A DNA stretch of 64,000 nt from Alphaproteobacteria bacterium (GCA_022826665.1 JAJDUK010000024.1:191844-255843); one strand, 5' to 3'. Shown: positions 25,041-37,016, counted from the first letter of the stretch. A program made the numbers and translations. Notes: generated by a model not told the origin, from the sequence alone.

Positions 25041-26258
25041 TCAGGCAGGCGCGCCGACGATACCGCGATCGTGCAGCGCGCCGATGGCGCCGTCGCTGAG
25101 GCCCAGCACCTCCGCCAGAATCTCGTCGGTGTGCTGGCCGAGCTGCGGCCCCGGCGCGACCTCACCTCGGGGAGACGCGGCGAAGTCCAGCGGCGAGCCC
25201 GGCGTGAGCACAGGCCCGATCCCCGGCTGATCGATCCGCTGGAACAGCGGATTGGCGGTCGAGCAGAAGGGGTCTTCCGCGACCATCTGAGTATGGGTGC
25301 GGAACGGCCCCCAGAGCACGCCGGCTTCGGTGAGACGAGCGCCCACCTCCTCCAGGCTCAGTGAGGCGAACCAGGGCTCCAGCGCGGCGCGAAGCTGCTC
25401 TCGCGCCTCCCAGCGGTCGGCCTCGTCGGTGAGGTTGACGCCGTGCTCCGCCTCGACAGCGGCGAATGTCTCGGTGAGTCCGGCCGCCTGCCCCAGCGCC
25501 TTGACGTGGCGCGGCGTCACCACCACCAGCATGACCCGGCGGCCGTCGCGGGTGGCGAAGTCGCCGCCGAAGGTGCCGTACATGTCGTTGCCGATGCGCG
25601 GCCGCTCGGCGCCGTTGATCTCGACGTCGCCGATGTATCCGAGCGAGCCGGTGATGTGATAGGCGACGTCGGCGAGGCTGAGCCGTACCTCCTGCCCCTC
25701 GCCGGTGCGGCTGCGGTGGCGCTCGGCGGCGAGCAGGCCGATGGCGGCGGTAAGCCCGCAGGTCAGGTCCCAGCCCGGCAGCACGTTGTTGACCGGCTCG
25801 TCCAGGTCCGCCGGTCCGGTCACGAAGGGCCAGCCCATGCGCGCGTTTACGGTGTAGTCGACCGCGACCGTGCCGTCCGGGTTGCCGATGATGCGGAGCA
25901 TGATGAGGTCCGCGCGCCTGGCGCTCAGCGTCTCGTAAGAGAGCCAGTCTCCCACCTGCAGATTGGTGAGGAAGATGCCCGCCTCCGGCCCCGGCGCGGT
26001 GATGAGGGCCGCCACCAGCTCGCGCCCCTCCGCTTCGCGCAGATTGACCGCGAAGGAGCGCTTGCCCTTGTTCATGCCGGCCCAGTAGATGCTCTCGTTC
26101 TCGGGCGTGACCGGCCAGCGGCGATAGTCGAGGCCGCCGCTGAGGGGATCGAAGCGGATCACGTCCGCGCCCATCTGGGCGAGCGTCATGCCGCCGAGCG
26201 GAGCCGCCACGAAGGCCGAGCCTTCGACCACACGCAGGCCTTTGAGAATGCCGTTCAC
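25041..26258 (-). CDS. class III CoA-transferase (CaiB/BaiF family)
   Basis: 405 aa family III CoA transferase, moving CoA between carboxylic acids. N-terminal LKGLRVVEGSAFVAAPLGGMTLAQMGADVIRFDP and NKGKRSFAVNLREAEGRELVAALI are family hallmarks. The region GQEVRLSLADVAYHITGSLGY should hold the catalytic Asp that forms the anhydride. The C-terminus (AGVLWGPFRTHTQMVAEDPF) is normal, and length fits formyl-CoA transferase relatives. It is convergent with the DUF1330 gene with 8 bases between stops. Substrate unknown. Confidence 0.92.
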   Translation of the reverse strand: MNGILKGLRVVEGSAFVAAPLGGMTLAQMGADVIRFDPLSGGLDYRRWPVTPENESIYWAGMNKGKRSFAVNLREAEGRELVAALITAPGPEAGIFLTNLQVGDWLSYETLSARRADLIMLRIIGNPDGTVAVDYTVNARMGWPFVTGPADLDEPVNNVLPGWDLTCGLTAAIGLLAAERHRSRTGEGQEVRLSLADVAYHITGSLGYIGDVEINGAERPRIGNDMYGTFGGDFATRDGRRVMLVVVTPRHVKALGQAAGLTETFAAVEAEHGVNLTDEADRWEAREQLRAALEPWFASLSLEEVGARLTEAGVLWGPFRTHTQMVAEDPFCSTANPLFQRIDQPGIGPVLTPGSPLDFAASPRGEVAPGPQLGQHTDEILAEVLGLSDGAIGALHDRGIVGAPA

Positions 26259-26349
26259 GCCCTCTCCTCCCCGCTCTCTCCGCCTCGCCCGACCTATTAG
26301 GGAGCCGGGCTGCGGCTAGGGCGCTGTGTAGTGGCCGCGTGGGCTGCGA

Positions 26350-29300
26350 TCAACCGTCGCTTTCGCGAAGCCTGAGAGCCGGTGACGCATCGTCCTCGAC
26401 GGCCTCCTCATCCCCGGCCGGCGGGCGGCCGAAGAGAGCGGCGATGTCGCCCTGAATGGCGAGCAGGCACGGCACCAGGATCAGCACGATCAGGGTCACG
26501 CCGAGCAGGCCGAAGACGATGGTGACCGCCATGGGCTTCAGGAACTGCGCCTGAAGGCTGGTCTCGAACAGCAAGGGCGTGAGGCCGAAGATCGTGGTCA
26601 CCGAAGTCAGAATGACGGCACGCAGACGATCCCGCGCGCCGCCGACCAGGGCCTCCATCAGCGGTTCGCCGGCATTGAGACGATCCTGGATCGCGCGCAC
26701 GAGGATGATCGAATCGTTGACCACGATGCCGCTGAGCCCGAGCAGCGCCATCATGCTCAGCACGGTGAGGTCGTAGCCCAGGACGAAATGGCCGAAGACG
26801 GCGCCAACCGCACCGAAGGGAATCACGGCCATGACGAAGATCGGCCGCGAGTAGCTGGAGAACACCCAGGCCAGAATGAGATAGATCGCAACCAGGGCGA
26901 CCACGGCGCCGGTCATCATGTCGCCCATGGTCGTCGCCTGTTCCTCGGCCTTGCCGCGCAGCAGGATGCCGACGCCGTACTTCTGCGAGAGCTCCGGCAG
27001 ACCCTCAACCTGGAGCGCGTCCAGGACCTCGTCGGTGTTGGTGGTCGATTCGTCGATCTCCGCCGTGACGGCGATCATGCGCTGGCCGTCCTCGCGGCGG
27101 ATGCTCGCGAACCCGGTTGCCTCGTCGAAGTCGACCACTTCGGCGAGCGGCACCTCGACACCCGCAGGACTGCGCAGATAAAAGCGCCGCAGATCACCCT
27201 CGGTGAGGGCTTCGTGCGGCAGGCGGACACGGATCGCGACCTCTTCGTCACCTCGCGCGAAGCGCCTCGCGATCACGCCCTCGAAGGCGGCGCGCACCTG
27301 GCGCGCGGCGCTCTCCGTGGTGAAGCCGAGGGCGCGGCCGCGCGCATTGACGGTAAGGATCGCCTCCTGCTTGCCGTAGGGGGTGTTGTCCTCGATGTCG
27401 CTCACACCTGGGAAACGGCCGAGCAACACGCTCACCTCGCCTGCCGCTGCCTTGAGCGCCTGCACGTCGTCGCCCGCGATCCGAATGTCGATCTCGCGGC
27501 CGGGTGGCCCCGCTGCACGCTCGAGGATCGTCATGGTCTCCAGCCCCGGCAGCGGGCGCACCCGCTTGCGCCATTCCTCGATCAGCGCCTGCGTGCGGAT
27601 GGTGCGCCGATCCGATGGCTGCAACTCGACCCGCATGGCGCCCACGTGGTCGCCGGTGCCGAGGAAGAACGTGTTGGGACGGGATGCCGGCTTGCCGACC
27701 TGGCCGAGGCTCATGACCACGAGGCCACCAGCACCACCTGTGAGCGCGCGCTCGGCCTCGTCCAGCGCCCGCCCGAGCTCGTCCACCATGGCTGCCGTGG
27801 TCTCCCGCTTGGTGCCCTCGACGAAGGTGACGTTAGCGACCACAGAGTCCGCTTCGGGCGAGGGGAAGAAAACGAATGAGATACGCCCGCCCCCGATCAG
27901 CCCTATGAACAGCAGCAGCAGGCCGATCGCGACGGCGACGGTGAGGTATCGCCAGGCGACGCAGGCCCGCACGGCGCGGGCGAACAGCCCGTCGCGGAAC
28001 GCCTCGAAGCGCGGGTTGAACCATCGCGCGAATCTGTTTTCCCCCCTCGGATCGGTCTTCAGACCGATCCGCAGATGGCCGGGCAACACCAGGAAGCACT
28101 CGATCAGGCTCGCGACGAGCACGGCCACGATCACCAGGGGAATAGCCCCGATGATCTCACCGATCTGGCCCGACACCATGAAGAGCGGCAGGAAGGCGGC
28201 GACGCTTGTCAGCGTTGCCGCCATCACCGGCGCCAGCATTCGTCGGGCGCCGAGTTCCGCCGCATCGGCCGGGCCGGCGCCCGCGGCGCGCTGGGTCACA
28301 GCATGCTCACCGACCACGATGGCGTCGTCCACGATAATGCCGATGGCCATGATGAGCGCGAACAGGCTCACCATGTTGATCGTCTGGCCGGTCAGCATCA
28401 TCACGCCGAGGGTGGCGAGCAGCGAGACGGGAATGCCGACCGTGACCCAGAAGGCGACCCGCGTGCTCAGGAAGATGAACAGCACCAGCACCACCAGAGC
28501 CAGCCCGCTCGCGCCGTTGCGGAGCAGCATGTTGATGCGGTCGTCGATGAGTTCGGCCGCATTGTCATAGTGCTCGACGACCAGAGTCGGGGGCAGCGTC
28601 GGCCGCATCTCCTCCAGAAATTCATCGAGGATGCCCGCCTGCTCCAGCGCATCGGACGTGCTCGCCCGCCGCACCTGGAGCTCGATGGCGGGGTAGCCCG
28701 CCCTGTACGCGACAGCATCCCGCTCGTTGAAGCGTTCGCTGATGGTCGCGATATCGCGGAGGTGGACCTTGGCCCCGTCCTCGCGCGCGATGATCTCGAC
28801 CTGGCCGATCTCATCGGCCGATCTGGCAAGGCCCAGGCTTCGGATCTGCTTGTTGGTGCCGGCAGGGACGATGCCGGAGGGCTGGTCGGCCGAGCTCGTG
28901 CCGATCCGCGACGCGATATCGCCGAGTGTGAGGTCGAGCTGGCGCAGACGCCCCTCGCCGACCTCGACCCAGATTTCCTCGCGCCGGCTACCGAACAGGT
29001 CGACCTTGTCGACCCCAGCGGCAAGCAGACGCTCCCGGATGTCCTTGGCGTGGGCACGCAGCGCCGCTTCGGAGAACGGGCCGGAAACGACGATATTGCC
29101 TATGTTCTCGTAGAAGTAGAGGCGGTTGACGACCGGCCTCTCGGAGTCCTCCGGCAGCGTCTCGACCCGATCCACAGCGTTCTCGACATTGGCCAGCGCC
29201 GTATCGAGATTCGTCCCCGGCTCGAACTCCACGACGACCGAGCCGATGCCTTCGACAGACTGCGCGAAGACGCGCTTGACCCCGTCGAGGAAGCGGACCT

Positions 29301-29523
29301 CCGGCTCAATTGCCGCGACGATGTTGGTATCCACGTCCTCGGCGCTGGCGCCGGGCCAGGTCACGCTGACCGAGACCCATTCGACGGCGAAGGTAGGGAA
29401 GAATTGCGTGTTCATGCGCGCGAGCCCGAGCGCGCCGAACAGGATCATCAGCACCATCACCAGATTGGCGGCCGTACGGTGGCGCGTGAACAGCGCGATC
29501 AGACCGCGACCGGTCTGGCTCAT
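26350..29523 (-). CDS. RND efflux transporter, inner-membrane permease (AcrB/HAE-type)
   Basis: 1057 aa proton-driven efflux pump. Twelve transmembrane segments with two large periplasmic loops are evident. TM1 follows RHRTAANLVMVLMILFGALGLARM. The proton-relay aspartates appear in the TM4 segment GIIVDDAIVVGEHAV. The second half repeats (GLSGIVVNDSIILVRAIQDRL). It belongs to the HAE/MdtB-like cluster rather than heavy-metal CzcA, judging from the aspartate pair. The start overlaps the stop of the adaptor gene (ATGA), so both are co-expressed. No TolC-type outer-membrane gene is adjacent. Confidence 0.95.
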   Translation of the reverse strand: MSQTGRGLIALFTRHRTAANLVMVLMILFGALGLARMNTQFFPTFAVEWVSVSVTWPGASAEDVDTNIVAAIEPEVRFLDGVKRVFAQSVEGIGSVVVEFEPGTNLDTALANVENAVDRVETLPEDSERPVVNRLYFYENIGNIVVSGPFSEAALRAHAKDIRERLLAAGVDKVDLFGSRREEIWVEVGEGRLRQLDLTLGDIASRIGTSSADQPSGIVPAGTNKQIRSLGLARSADEIGQVEIIAREDGAKVHLRDIATISERFNERDAVAYRAGYPAIELQVRRASTSDALEQAGILDEFLEEMRPTLPPTLVVEHYDNAAELIDDRINMLLRNGASGLALVVLVLFIFLSTRVAFWVTVGIPVSLLATLGVMMLTGQTINMVSLFALIMAIGIIVDDAIVVGEHAVTQRAAGAGPADAAELGARRMLAPVMAATLTSVAAFLPLFMVSGQIGEIIGAIPLVIVAVLVASLIECFLVLPGHLRIGLKTDPRGENRFARWFNPRFEAFRDGLFARAVRACVAWRYLTVAVAIGLLLLFIGLIGGGRISFVFFPSPEADSVVANVTFVEGTKRETTAAMVDELGRALDEAERALTGGAGGLVVMSLGQVGKPASRPNTFFLGTGDHVGAMRVELQPSDRRTIRTQALIEEWRKRVRPLPGLETMTILERAAGPPGREIDIRIAGDDVQALKAAAGEVSVLLGRFPGVSDIEDNTPYGKQEAILTVNARGRALGFTTESAARQVRAAFEGVIARRFARGDEEVAIRVRLPHEALTEGDLRRFYLRSPAGVEVPLAEVVDFDEATGFASIRREDGQRMIAVTAEIDESTTNTDEVLDALQVEGLPELSQKYGVGILLRGKAEEQATTMGDMMTGAVVALVAIYLILAWVFSSYSRPIFVMAVIPFGAVGAVFGHFVLGYDLTVLSMMALLGLSGIVVNDSIILVRAIQDRLNAGEPLMEALVGGARDRLRAVILTSVTTIFGLTPLLFETSLQAQFLKPMAVTIVFGLLGVTLIVLILVPCLLAIQGDIAALFGRPPAGDEEAVEDDASPALRLRESDG

Positions 29524-30776
29524 CGCACCTCGACTTTGACGCCGGGTCCGATCTCGGGGAAGCGCGTCGTGGCGACGCTCTCGCCCTCGATGATCCCGCC
29601 GGATACCACGACGTCGTTGCCGACGCGCGCGAGCAGCGCCACCGGCCGGGGCTCGAGCCGGCCGTCCACGACCGCGTAGACCGTATCGCCGCCGACCAGC
29701 GCAGTCTCCGGCAACTGCGTGGCCCCCCGGTACACGCGGTCCGGTATGCGAACCTCCACGAAGGCGCCGGGGCGGAGCGGCAGCGCCGCCGCGTCATGCT
29801 CGATCCGCGCATACACACGAACCCCGCCGCTCGCCGCGTCGACCTCGCCGTCGGCCCGCTGGATCACCGCGCGGAAGGGGAAGTTGCGGTCGCCCGCACG
29901 CCACGTCACCTCCACCGGTCGCCCGCGAAGACCCGCCGCAGAGGAGACGAGCCGCCCGTAGTCCGCGTCGCTCAGATGAATTTGGATGTCCAGTTGGGCC
30001 TGATCCAACAAGCGGACCACACGGTCGTTCACGCCGAGCCGCTTGCCGAGCGCAGCGGACACTGACGTCAGATACCCGTCGAAGGGTGCGACCAGCCGTG
30101 TGTTCGCAAGATCGCGTTCGGCCCGTTCCAGCGCCACGGTGCTACGAGCAATCACCGCCTCCTGCCGCGCGATCCGCGCGCGCAAGCCCGCTATCCGACG
30201 CTCCGTCGCCGCCAGCGCCCGCACCCGCTCGCTCCGGCGCACCAGGGCATCGTCGACCGTCTTCTGTGCGGCGGTGCCTTTGGCGAGCAGCGCCTCCCGC
30301 CGTTCCAGCTCGCGCTCCGCCAACGCCAGTTGGGTGCGATCTGCCGTGAGCCCCGCCTCTTCCGCTCCCAGCTCCGCCCCGGTCTCCGAAAGCTGCGCCC
30401 GCGCCTCCGCCAGTGCCGCCTCCGCCTCCGTGACCGCTGCGCGATACTCGAAGGGGTCGATCTCCACCAGGAGCTCGCCGGCCCGCACCGTGCCGCCGTT
30501 CACGAAGTTCCGGCCCACGGCCACCACCGGCCCCGCCACCAGTGCCCGCAGCTCCACATCGCGATGCGCCACCACCTCGCCGTAGGCGCCGATGGAAGGC
30601 TGCACGTCGGCGATGCGGACGGTCGCGGCGGCAATCGGCCGGGCGCGCTCCGCCGGGCCGGTGCGCTCGATCTCGGGCCGCGTCGCCTGCAGGTAGCCGA
30701 CCGCCAACACCGCGCACACCAGCGTGAGCAACGGCAGCACGACCTTCAGCGTGCGAAAGCGGCGGCGTTTGGCCAA
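29520..30776 (-). CDS. RND efflux periplasmic adaptor (membrane fusion protein)
   Basis: 418 aa adaptor linking the pump to an outer-membrane channel. It begins at a TTG with GGGGAGG six bases upstream. One N-terminal membrane anchor (TLKVVLPLLTLVCAVLAVGYL) is followed by the lipoyl half-motif (GEVVAHRDVELRALVAGPVVAVGRNFVNGGTVRAGELLVEIDP), a long alpha-helical hairpin rich in Ala, Glu and Arg (about residues 115-215), the second lipoyl half (VAPFDGYLTSV) and the beta-barrel. It is upstream of and translationally coupled to the pump gene. Confidence 0.94.
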   Translation of the reverse strand: MAKRRRFRTLKVVLPLLTLVCAVLAVGYLQATRPEIERTGPAERARPIAAATVRIADVQPSIGAYGEVVAHRDVELRALVAGPVVAVGRNFVNGGTVRAGELLVEIDPFEYRAAVTEAEAALAEARAQLSETGAELGAEEAGLTADRTQLALAERELERREALLAKGTAAQKTVDDALVRRSERVRALAATERRIAGLRARIARQEAVIARSTVALERAERDLANTRLVAPFDGYLTSVSAALGKRLGVNDRVVRLLDQAQLDIQIHLSDADYGRLVSSAAGLRGRPVEVTWRAGDRNFPFRAVIQRADGEVDAASGGVRVYARIEHDAAALPLRPGAFVEVRIPDRVYRGATQLPETALVGGDTVYAVVDGRLEPRPVALLARVGNDVVVSGGIIEGESVATTRFPEIGPGVKVEVR

Positions 30777-30882
30777 CTGCGGCCTCCCCTTACTCCCCTA
30801 CTCGGCAACCTGTGGTGGGCGGCCTTGTGCCGCCGCCATGCCGCGGCGACAATCCCCGCCCGCCACACGGATGGTGACGCGA

Positions 30883-32052
30883 ATGTCCGGCACTCATTAC
30901 GATCCCATCGAAATGATCGAGCGACTCGTGTCTTTCGACACGACAAGTCGCGAGTCGAACCTCGCGTTGATCCACTTCGTGCGCGACTATCTCGCCTCAC
31001 ACGGCATTGATTCTACACTTATTCATGACGAAACGGGAAACAAGGCGAATCTTTACGCCACGGTCGGCCCCAGCGATGTGCCGGGAATAGCACTCTCGGG
31101 CCACACCGACGTGGTGCCGGTGGACGGCCAGCCCTGGGATACGGACCCGTTCAGCGTCGTAGAGAAAGACGGCCGTCTCTATGGGCGCGGCACCTCGGAC
31201 ATGAAGAGCTTCAGCGCCATTGCGCTCGCCCTCGTGCCCGAGTTCACCGCCCGCCCGCTCAAGACCCCGATCCATTTTGCGCTCTCCTTCGACGAGGAGG
31301 TCGGCTGCCTCGGGGCACCGCTGATGATCGACGGGCTTGGCACCAAGCTCGGCGTCAAGCCGCATATCGTGATCGTGGGCGAGCCCACCAACATGGCGGT
31401 GGTGAACGCCCACAAGGGTGTCTACAGCTTCGAGACCCGCGTGCGCGGGCTGGAGGTCCATTCCAGCGCCACTCATCTCGGCGTGAACGCGGTGCAGTAC
31501 GCCGCGACGTTGGTCCACTTCCTGACCGAAATCGCGGACGAGATGGCCGCACGTGCCGAGCCCGAGAGCGGCTTCGACCCGCCGTATACGACGGTCCATG
31601 TCGGCACGATCCGAGGCGGAACGGCCCAGAATATCGTGCCGCTTGACTGCAAATTCACCTGGGAATACCGGCTGGTACCGGGGGCGGACCCTGACGAGAT
31701 TCGCAACCGCTTCGAGCGTTTCGCTGAGGAGACCGTGCTGCCGCGCATGCGTGCGGTCGATCCCGCGACCGGAATCTCCACGAAGGCCCGCGCCGTCGTG
31801 CCCGGCCTGGTGCCGGAGGACGGCTCGCCGGCCGAGGCGATCGTGATGGCGCTCGCGCGCACCAATCACACCGAGGTGGTGGCCTACGGCACGGAGGCCG
31901 GGCAGTTTCAGGAGGCCGGGATTCCCACCGTGATCTGCGGGCCCGGCAGCATCCGCCAGGCGCACCAGCCCAACGAATACATCGAATTGAGCGAGGTCCG
32001 CGCCTGCGAAGCCTTCATGCGCCGCCTGCTCGACGAGGTGTGTGCGGTCTGA
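30883..32052 (+). CDS. M20 family peptidase, ArgE/acetylornithine deacetylase-like
   Basis: About 389 aa zinc amidohydrolase of the ArgE/DapE family, removing acyl groups from amino acids. Start taken at ATG 30883 (MSGTHYDPIEMIERLVSFDTTS) because a GGATGG site precedes it; ATG 30871 is also possible, and the track's start at 30724 reads through the adaptor gene's promoter. Metal ligands: SGHTDVVPVDG (HxD), GRGTSDMK (Asp), DEEVGCLG (Glu pair), and the final His in RQAHQPNEYIE. The dimerisation lid domain spans about residues 180-290. Followed by the phased repeat array. Confidence 0.92.
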   Translation: MSGTHYDPIEMIERLVSFDTTSRESNLALIHFVRDYLASHGIDSTLIHDETGNKANLYATVGPSDVPGIALSGHTDVVPVDGQPWDTDPFSVVEKDGRLYGRGTSDMKSFSAIALALVPEFTARPLKTPIHFALSFDEEVGCLGAPLMIDGLGTKLGVKPHIVIVGEPTNMAVVNAHKGVYSFETRVRGLEVHSSATHLGVNAVQYAATLVHFLTEIADEMAARAEPESGFDPPYTTVHVGTIRGGTAQNIVPLDCKFTWEYRLVPGADPDEIRNRFERFAEETVLPRMRAVDPATGISTKARAVVPGLVPEDGSPAEAIVMALARTNHTEVVAYGTEAGQFQEAGIPTVICGPGSIRQAHQPNEYIELSEVRACEAFMRRLLDEVCAV

Positions 32053-32064
32053 TTGCGGGGCCGA

Positions 32065-32131
32065 TTTTCCACAGGGTCTCCACAGGTATTTGACAACGAT
32101 ATCCACAGCTTATCGACAGCTTCTCCACTAA
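32065..32131 (+). repeat. phased array of DnaA-box-like 11-bp units
   Basis: Six imperfect units start at 32065, 32076, 32087, 32099, 32110 and 32121: TTTTCCACAGG, GTCTCCACAGG, TATTTGACAAC, ATATCCACAGC, TTATCGACAGC, TTCTCCACTAA. The first matches the DnaA consensus TTWTNCACA exactly, and the fourth and fifth differ from TTATCCACA at one base. All lie on the same strand at one-helical-turn spacing (11 bases, once 12). It sits in the 98-base gap between the M20 peptidase and the FadB-like gene. Confidence 0.6.
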
Positions 32132-32150
32132 GGACAAAGGAACGCGAGCA

Positions 32151-34250
<2,100 letters not shown>

Positions 34251-34271
34251 GAAGCGCCGCCGGCGCCGGGT

Positions 34272-35426
34272 TCAGGCCGCCGGCATGCCCGCCGCGTCGG
34301 CGCCGACACCCCGCCGCCGCGGGCGCGGCACGCTCGCCGACTTGAGCTGGCCGCAGGCCGCCTGAATGTCGCGGCCGCGCGGTGCGCGCACCGGCGCAGC
34401 GTAGCCCGCCCGGTTGACGATCGCGGCGAACTTCTCGATGGCCTCCGGCGCGGAGCACTCGTAAGGCGCGCCCGGCCACGGATTGAAGGGGATCAGGTTG
34501 AGCTTGGCCGGAATGCCGGCGATCAGGCGGACCAGCGCGCGGGCGTCGGCCTCGGAATCGTTCACGCCCTTCAGCATCACGTATTCGAAGGTGATACGCC
34601 GCGCGTTGCTGGCGCCGGGGTAGCGCCGGCAGGCGTCGAGCAGCGCCGCGATCGGATACTTGCGGTTGATCGGGACCAGCTCGTCGCGCAAGTCGTCGCG
34701 AACGGCATGAAGCGAGACCGCGAGACCGACGCCGAGCTCGGCGCCGCAGCGCTCGATCATCGGCACCACGCCGGCGGTGGAGAGCGTGATCCGCCGGCGC
34801 GAGAGCGCGATCCCCTCGGGATCCATGACGATGCGGAGCGCCTTCGCGACATTGTCGTAATTGAACAGGGGTTCGCCCATGCCCATCATCACGATGTTCG
34901 AGAGCAGGCGCGGGCCACGCGGCGAGGGCCATTCGCCGTAGGCATCGCGGGCCGTGAGGAACTGCGCGACGATCTCGCCGGCTTCCAGATTACGCACCAT
35001 GCGCTGGGTGCCGGTATGGCAGAAGGTGCACGACAGCGTGCATCCCACCTGGGAGGAGATGCAGAGCGCGCCGCGATCCTCCTCCGGGATGTAGACGGTC
35101 TCCACCTCGCGGCCGTCGGCGAAGCGCAGCAGCCACTTCCGCGTGCCGTCGGACGCGCGTTGCTCCGTCGCCACTTCAGGCCGCGCCAGGGCATAGCGCT
35201 CGGCGAGCACTGCGCGCAGCGCGCCGCTTATGGTCGTCATCGCGCCGAATTCGACGGCGCCCCGGTGGTATACCCAGTGCCAGAGCTGCTTGGCCCGCAT
35301 GCGCAGGCGGTCCTCCGGCACGCCGACAGCCCGCAGGCGCTCGCCAAGCTCGTCCCGCGTGAGCCCGATCAGGCTTTCGCGCTCGTTCGCCGAAGCGCTC
35401 AGTTCGTTCGTTGAGTGGTCGTCCAT
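34272..35426 (-). CDS. rlmN: 23S rRNA (adenine2503-C2)/tRNA methyltransferase
   Basis: About 384 aa radical-SAM enzyme methylating A2503 of 23S rRNA and A37 of some tRNAs. The [4Fe-4S] motif is [14 protein letters not shown]. Other family regions are [63 protein letters not shown] and the C-terminal reactive Cys in QAACGQL. I take ATG 35426; a GTG at 35468 would overlap the upstream gene by 10 bases and add 14 residues. It follows the IalB-like gene on the same strand. Confidence 0.95.
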   Translation of the reverse strand: MDDHSTNELSASANERESLIGLTRDELGERLRAVGVPEDRLRMRAKQLWHWVYHRGAVEFGAMTTISGALRAVLAERYALARPEVATEQRASDGTRKWLLRFADGREVETVYIPEEDRGALCISSQVGCTLSCTFCHTGTQRMVRNLEAGEIVAQFLTARDAYGEWPSPRGPRLLSNIVMMGMGEPLFNYDNVAKALRIVMDPEGIALSRRRITLSTAGVVPMIERCGAELGVGLAVSLHAVRDDLRDELVPINRKYPIAALLDACRRYPGASNARRITFEYVMLKGVNDSEADARALVRLIAGIPAKLNLIPFNPWPGAPYECSAPEAIEKFAAIVNRAGYAAPVRAPRGRDIQAACGQLKSASVPRPRRRGVGADAAGMPAA

Positions 35427-35458
35427 AACGGGCCCGGAGCCCGTCGCGGAACTATCCG

Positions 35459-35995
35459 CTACGGGCACGCCCTGACGATGGCGTCGTGGATCTTGGTAAA
35501 GCCGATCAGGGAGTAGCTGTCTTCGGAAAAGGTGTTCTTGAGAGACACCCCGCGCACCTTCATCTCGCGGCCGCGTATCATGGCCTTGACGACCGTGGCG
35601 TCCGCCTCTTCGTCACTCACCCAGGCGTGCTCTCCATGGGTCAGGTCGAAGCTGAATTGGCGGCCGTCGATGGTCACCTTCACGACCTTTCCCTCCGGAT
35701 AGGGATAGCCCGAGGTTACGCTGACCTCCTCGGTCGTCCTCGCCGCCTGGCGGCGGGTCACCATGACGTTGGGCGCACCGCGCCGCTTGTAATTGCCCTT
35801 GGACTTCGCCGGTTTGGCATGCATGTAGCAGACCTTATTGCCGTCCCGGACGTAGCTGTGCGCCTTCCAATTTGCGTTCTCGGCCAAGGGCTCAGGCTTC
35901 ACCTGCGCGTCCGCCCCCTGGGGGCCGGCGAGCAGTGAAACACACAGAACGGCGGAAAACAGGAGCGCCAGCGTCGCGGCGATGCGTCGGTTCAT
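35459..35995 (-). CDS. invasion-associated locus B (IalB) family protein
   Basis: 178 aa exported protein. A signal peptide ([28 protein letters not shown]) is followed by [43 protein letters not shown], the pattern of the alphaproteobacterial IalB family, then beta-rich sequence ending in HDAIVRACP. Two cysteines (VCYM and RACP) may pair. Despite the name, these periplasmic proteins are widespread in free-living alphaproteobacteria and their role is not settled. Located immediately upstream of rlmN, a common arrangement. Confidence 0.88.
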   Translation of the reverse strand: MNRRIAATLALLFSAVLCVSLLAGPQGADAQVKPEPLAENANWKAHSYVRDGNKVCYMHAKPAKSKGNYKRRGAPNVMVTRRQAARTTEEVSVTSGYPYPEGKVVKVTIDGRQFSFDLTHGEHAWVSDEEADATVVKAMIRGREMKVRGVSLKNTFSEDSYSLIGFTKIHDAIVRACP

Positions 35996-36142
35996 GGCCT
36001 CTGGAAGCTTATGGGCGACGGCGGCGCAGCATAACCAAAATGATGCCGGGCCGCCAGTACCTCTCCCCGCCGGTTCGAATCACGATTTTGACACCGGCTG
36101 CCCAACGTGCTTCGCGCCCTTCTTCGGCACTCGGGCGCCTGG

Positions 36143-36407
36143 CCCGCATTTCTCACCACGGTCATGGTCTGCGCGGCGCATTCAGGGCGAGAGGGCAGGA
36201 GCGCCATGCAGCGCGATGCGGGGACATCGGGCAAACGGCACGACGCACCCTGTCGCCCTGAAGGCGCCGCCCTTCGGGTCGCGCCCAGGCGCCCGCCCGC
36301 GTCGTCGCGGGCCTCAACCGTATTCCCTGATACGCTTTTCGGCCCGCTCCTGGCGGATCGAACGCCTGGTGTGCGACGCAGGCCGTGACCGTGGTGAGAA
36401 GTGCGGG
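36143..36407. mobile_element. 265-bp inverted-repeat element (copy B)
   Basis: The left end CCCGCATTTCTCACCACGG... and the right end ...CCGTGGTGAGAAGTGCGGG are 30-base inverted repeats with three mismatches. The 18 bases TCTCACCACGGTCATGGT of the left end recur exactly at 44431. Inside is a second inverted pair, TTCAGGGCGA (36181) and TCGCCCTGAA (36253). No transposase ORF fits. It fills most of the 454-base gap between the IalB-like gene and def. MITE-like by structure; I could not see a target-site duplication. Confidence 0.55.
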
Positions 36408-36449
36408 CTAGCGGTTTACGGCGGGCCCGGCGCAGGCCATATAGAGAGC

Positions 36450-37013
36450 ATGGCGATACTCAAGATCGCGCGCATGGGCCATCCCGTGCTGAGCCGCGCC
36501 GCGTTGCCGGTGGCCGACCCGACCGCACCGGCGATCGCGCGACTGATCGAGGACATGATGGAGACGTTGGAGGACGCAAACGGAGCCGGCCTCGCGGCAC
36601 CCCAGGTCCACGTGCCGCTGCGACTCGTGCTCTTCCGCGTGCCGCCCGGCCGTGAGACGGCGGAGGAAGAGAGCGCGGACGGCGAGCACGCGCCTTCGTC
36701 GGAGCTGGAGTCGCCTACGGTTCTCATCAACCCCGCAATCGAGCCGATCGGCGAGCGCATGGTGGAGGACCTGGAAGCGTGTCTCTCCCTCCCCGGCCTC
36801 GCCGGCGTCGTGCCGCGCCACGACCACATTCTATATCGTTGGACGGACACCGAAGGCCGAAAGCACGAATGCGAAGCGCGGGGCTTCCATGCGCGCGTAG
36901 TGCAGCATGAGTGCGACCACCTGGACGGTATCCTCTATCCGATGCGGATGACCGATCTCTCGACCCTCAGCTTCACGAGCGAGCTCGGCCGCCCGGCGGC
37001 CTTAGAAGCCTGA
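36450..37013 (+). CDS. def: peptide deformylase
   Basis: 187 aa metalloenzyme removing the formyl group from nascent proteins. The three family motifs are present: GAGLAAPQV, EACLSLPG (canonical EGCLS; Ala replaces Gly) and QHECDHLDG with the metal His pair and catalytic Glu. A 17-residue acidic insert (about RETAEEESADGEHAPSSE) lies between motifs 1 and 2. The ATG at 36450 is preceded by GAGAG; the track's longer frame reads through the repeat element and is not supported. A variant EACLS motif is common in alphaproteobacterial type I/III paralogues. Followed by the COQ9 gene three bases later. Confidence 0.94.
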   Translation: MAILKIARMGHPVLSRAALPVADPTAPAIARLIEDMMETLEDANGAGLAAPQVHVPLRLVLFRVPPGRETAEEESADGEHAPSSELESPTVLINPAIEPIGERMVEDLEACLSLPGLAGVVPRHDHILYRWTDTEGRKHECEARGFHARVVQHECDHLDGILYPMRMTDLSTLSFTSELGRPAALEA

Positions 37014-37016
37014 GCC

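Noticed and set aside
36071-36085. GGTTCGAATC resembles a tRNA T-loop.
   Set aside because: The flanking bases cannot pair as a T-stem and no other tRNA arms or a CCA end are found nearby.
35982-37013. Longer 343 aa version of def.
   Set aside because: The first 156 residues read through the inverted-repeat element; the ATG at 36450 gives a canonical deformylase start.
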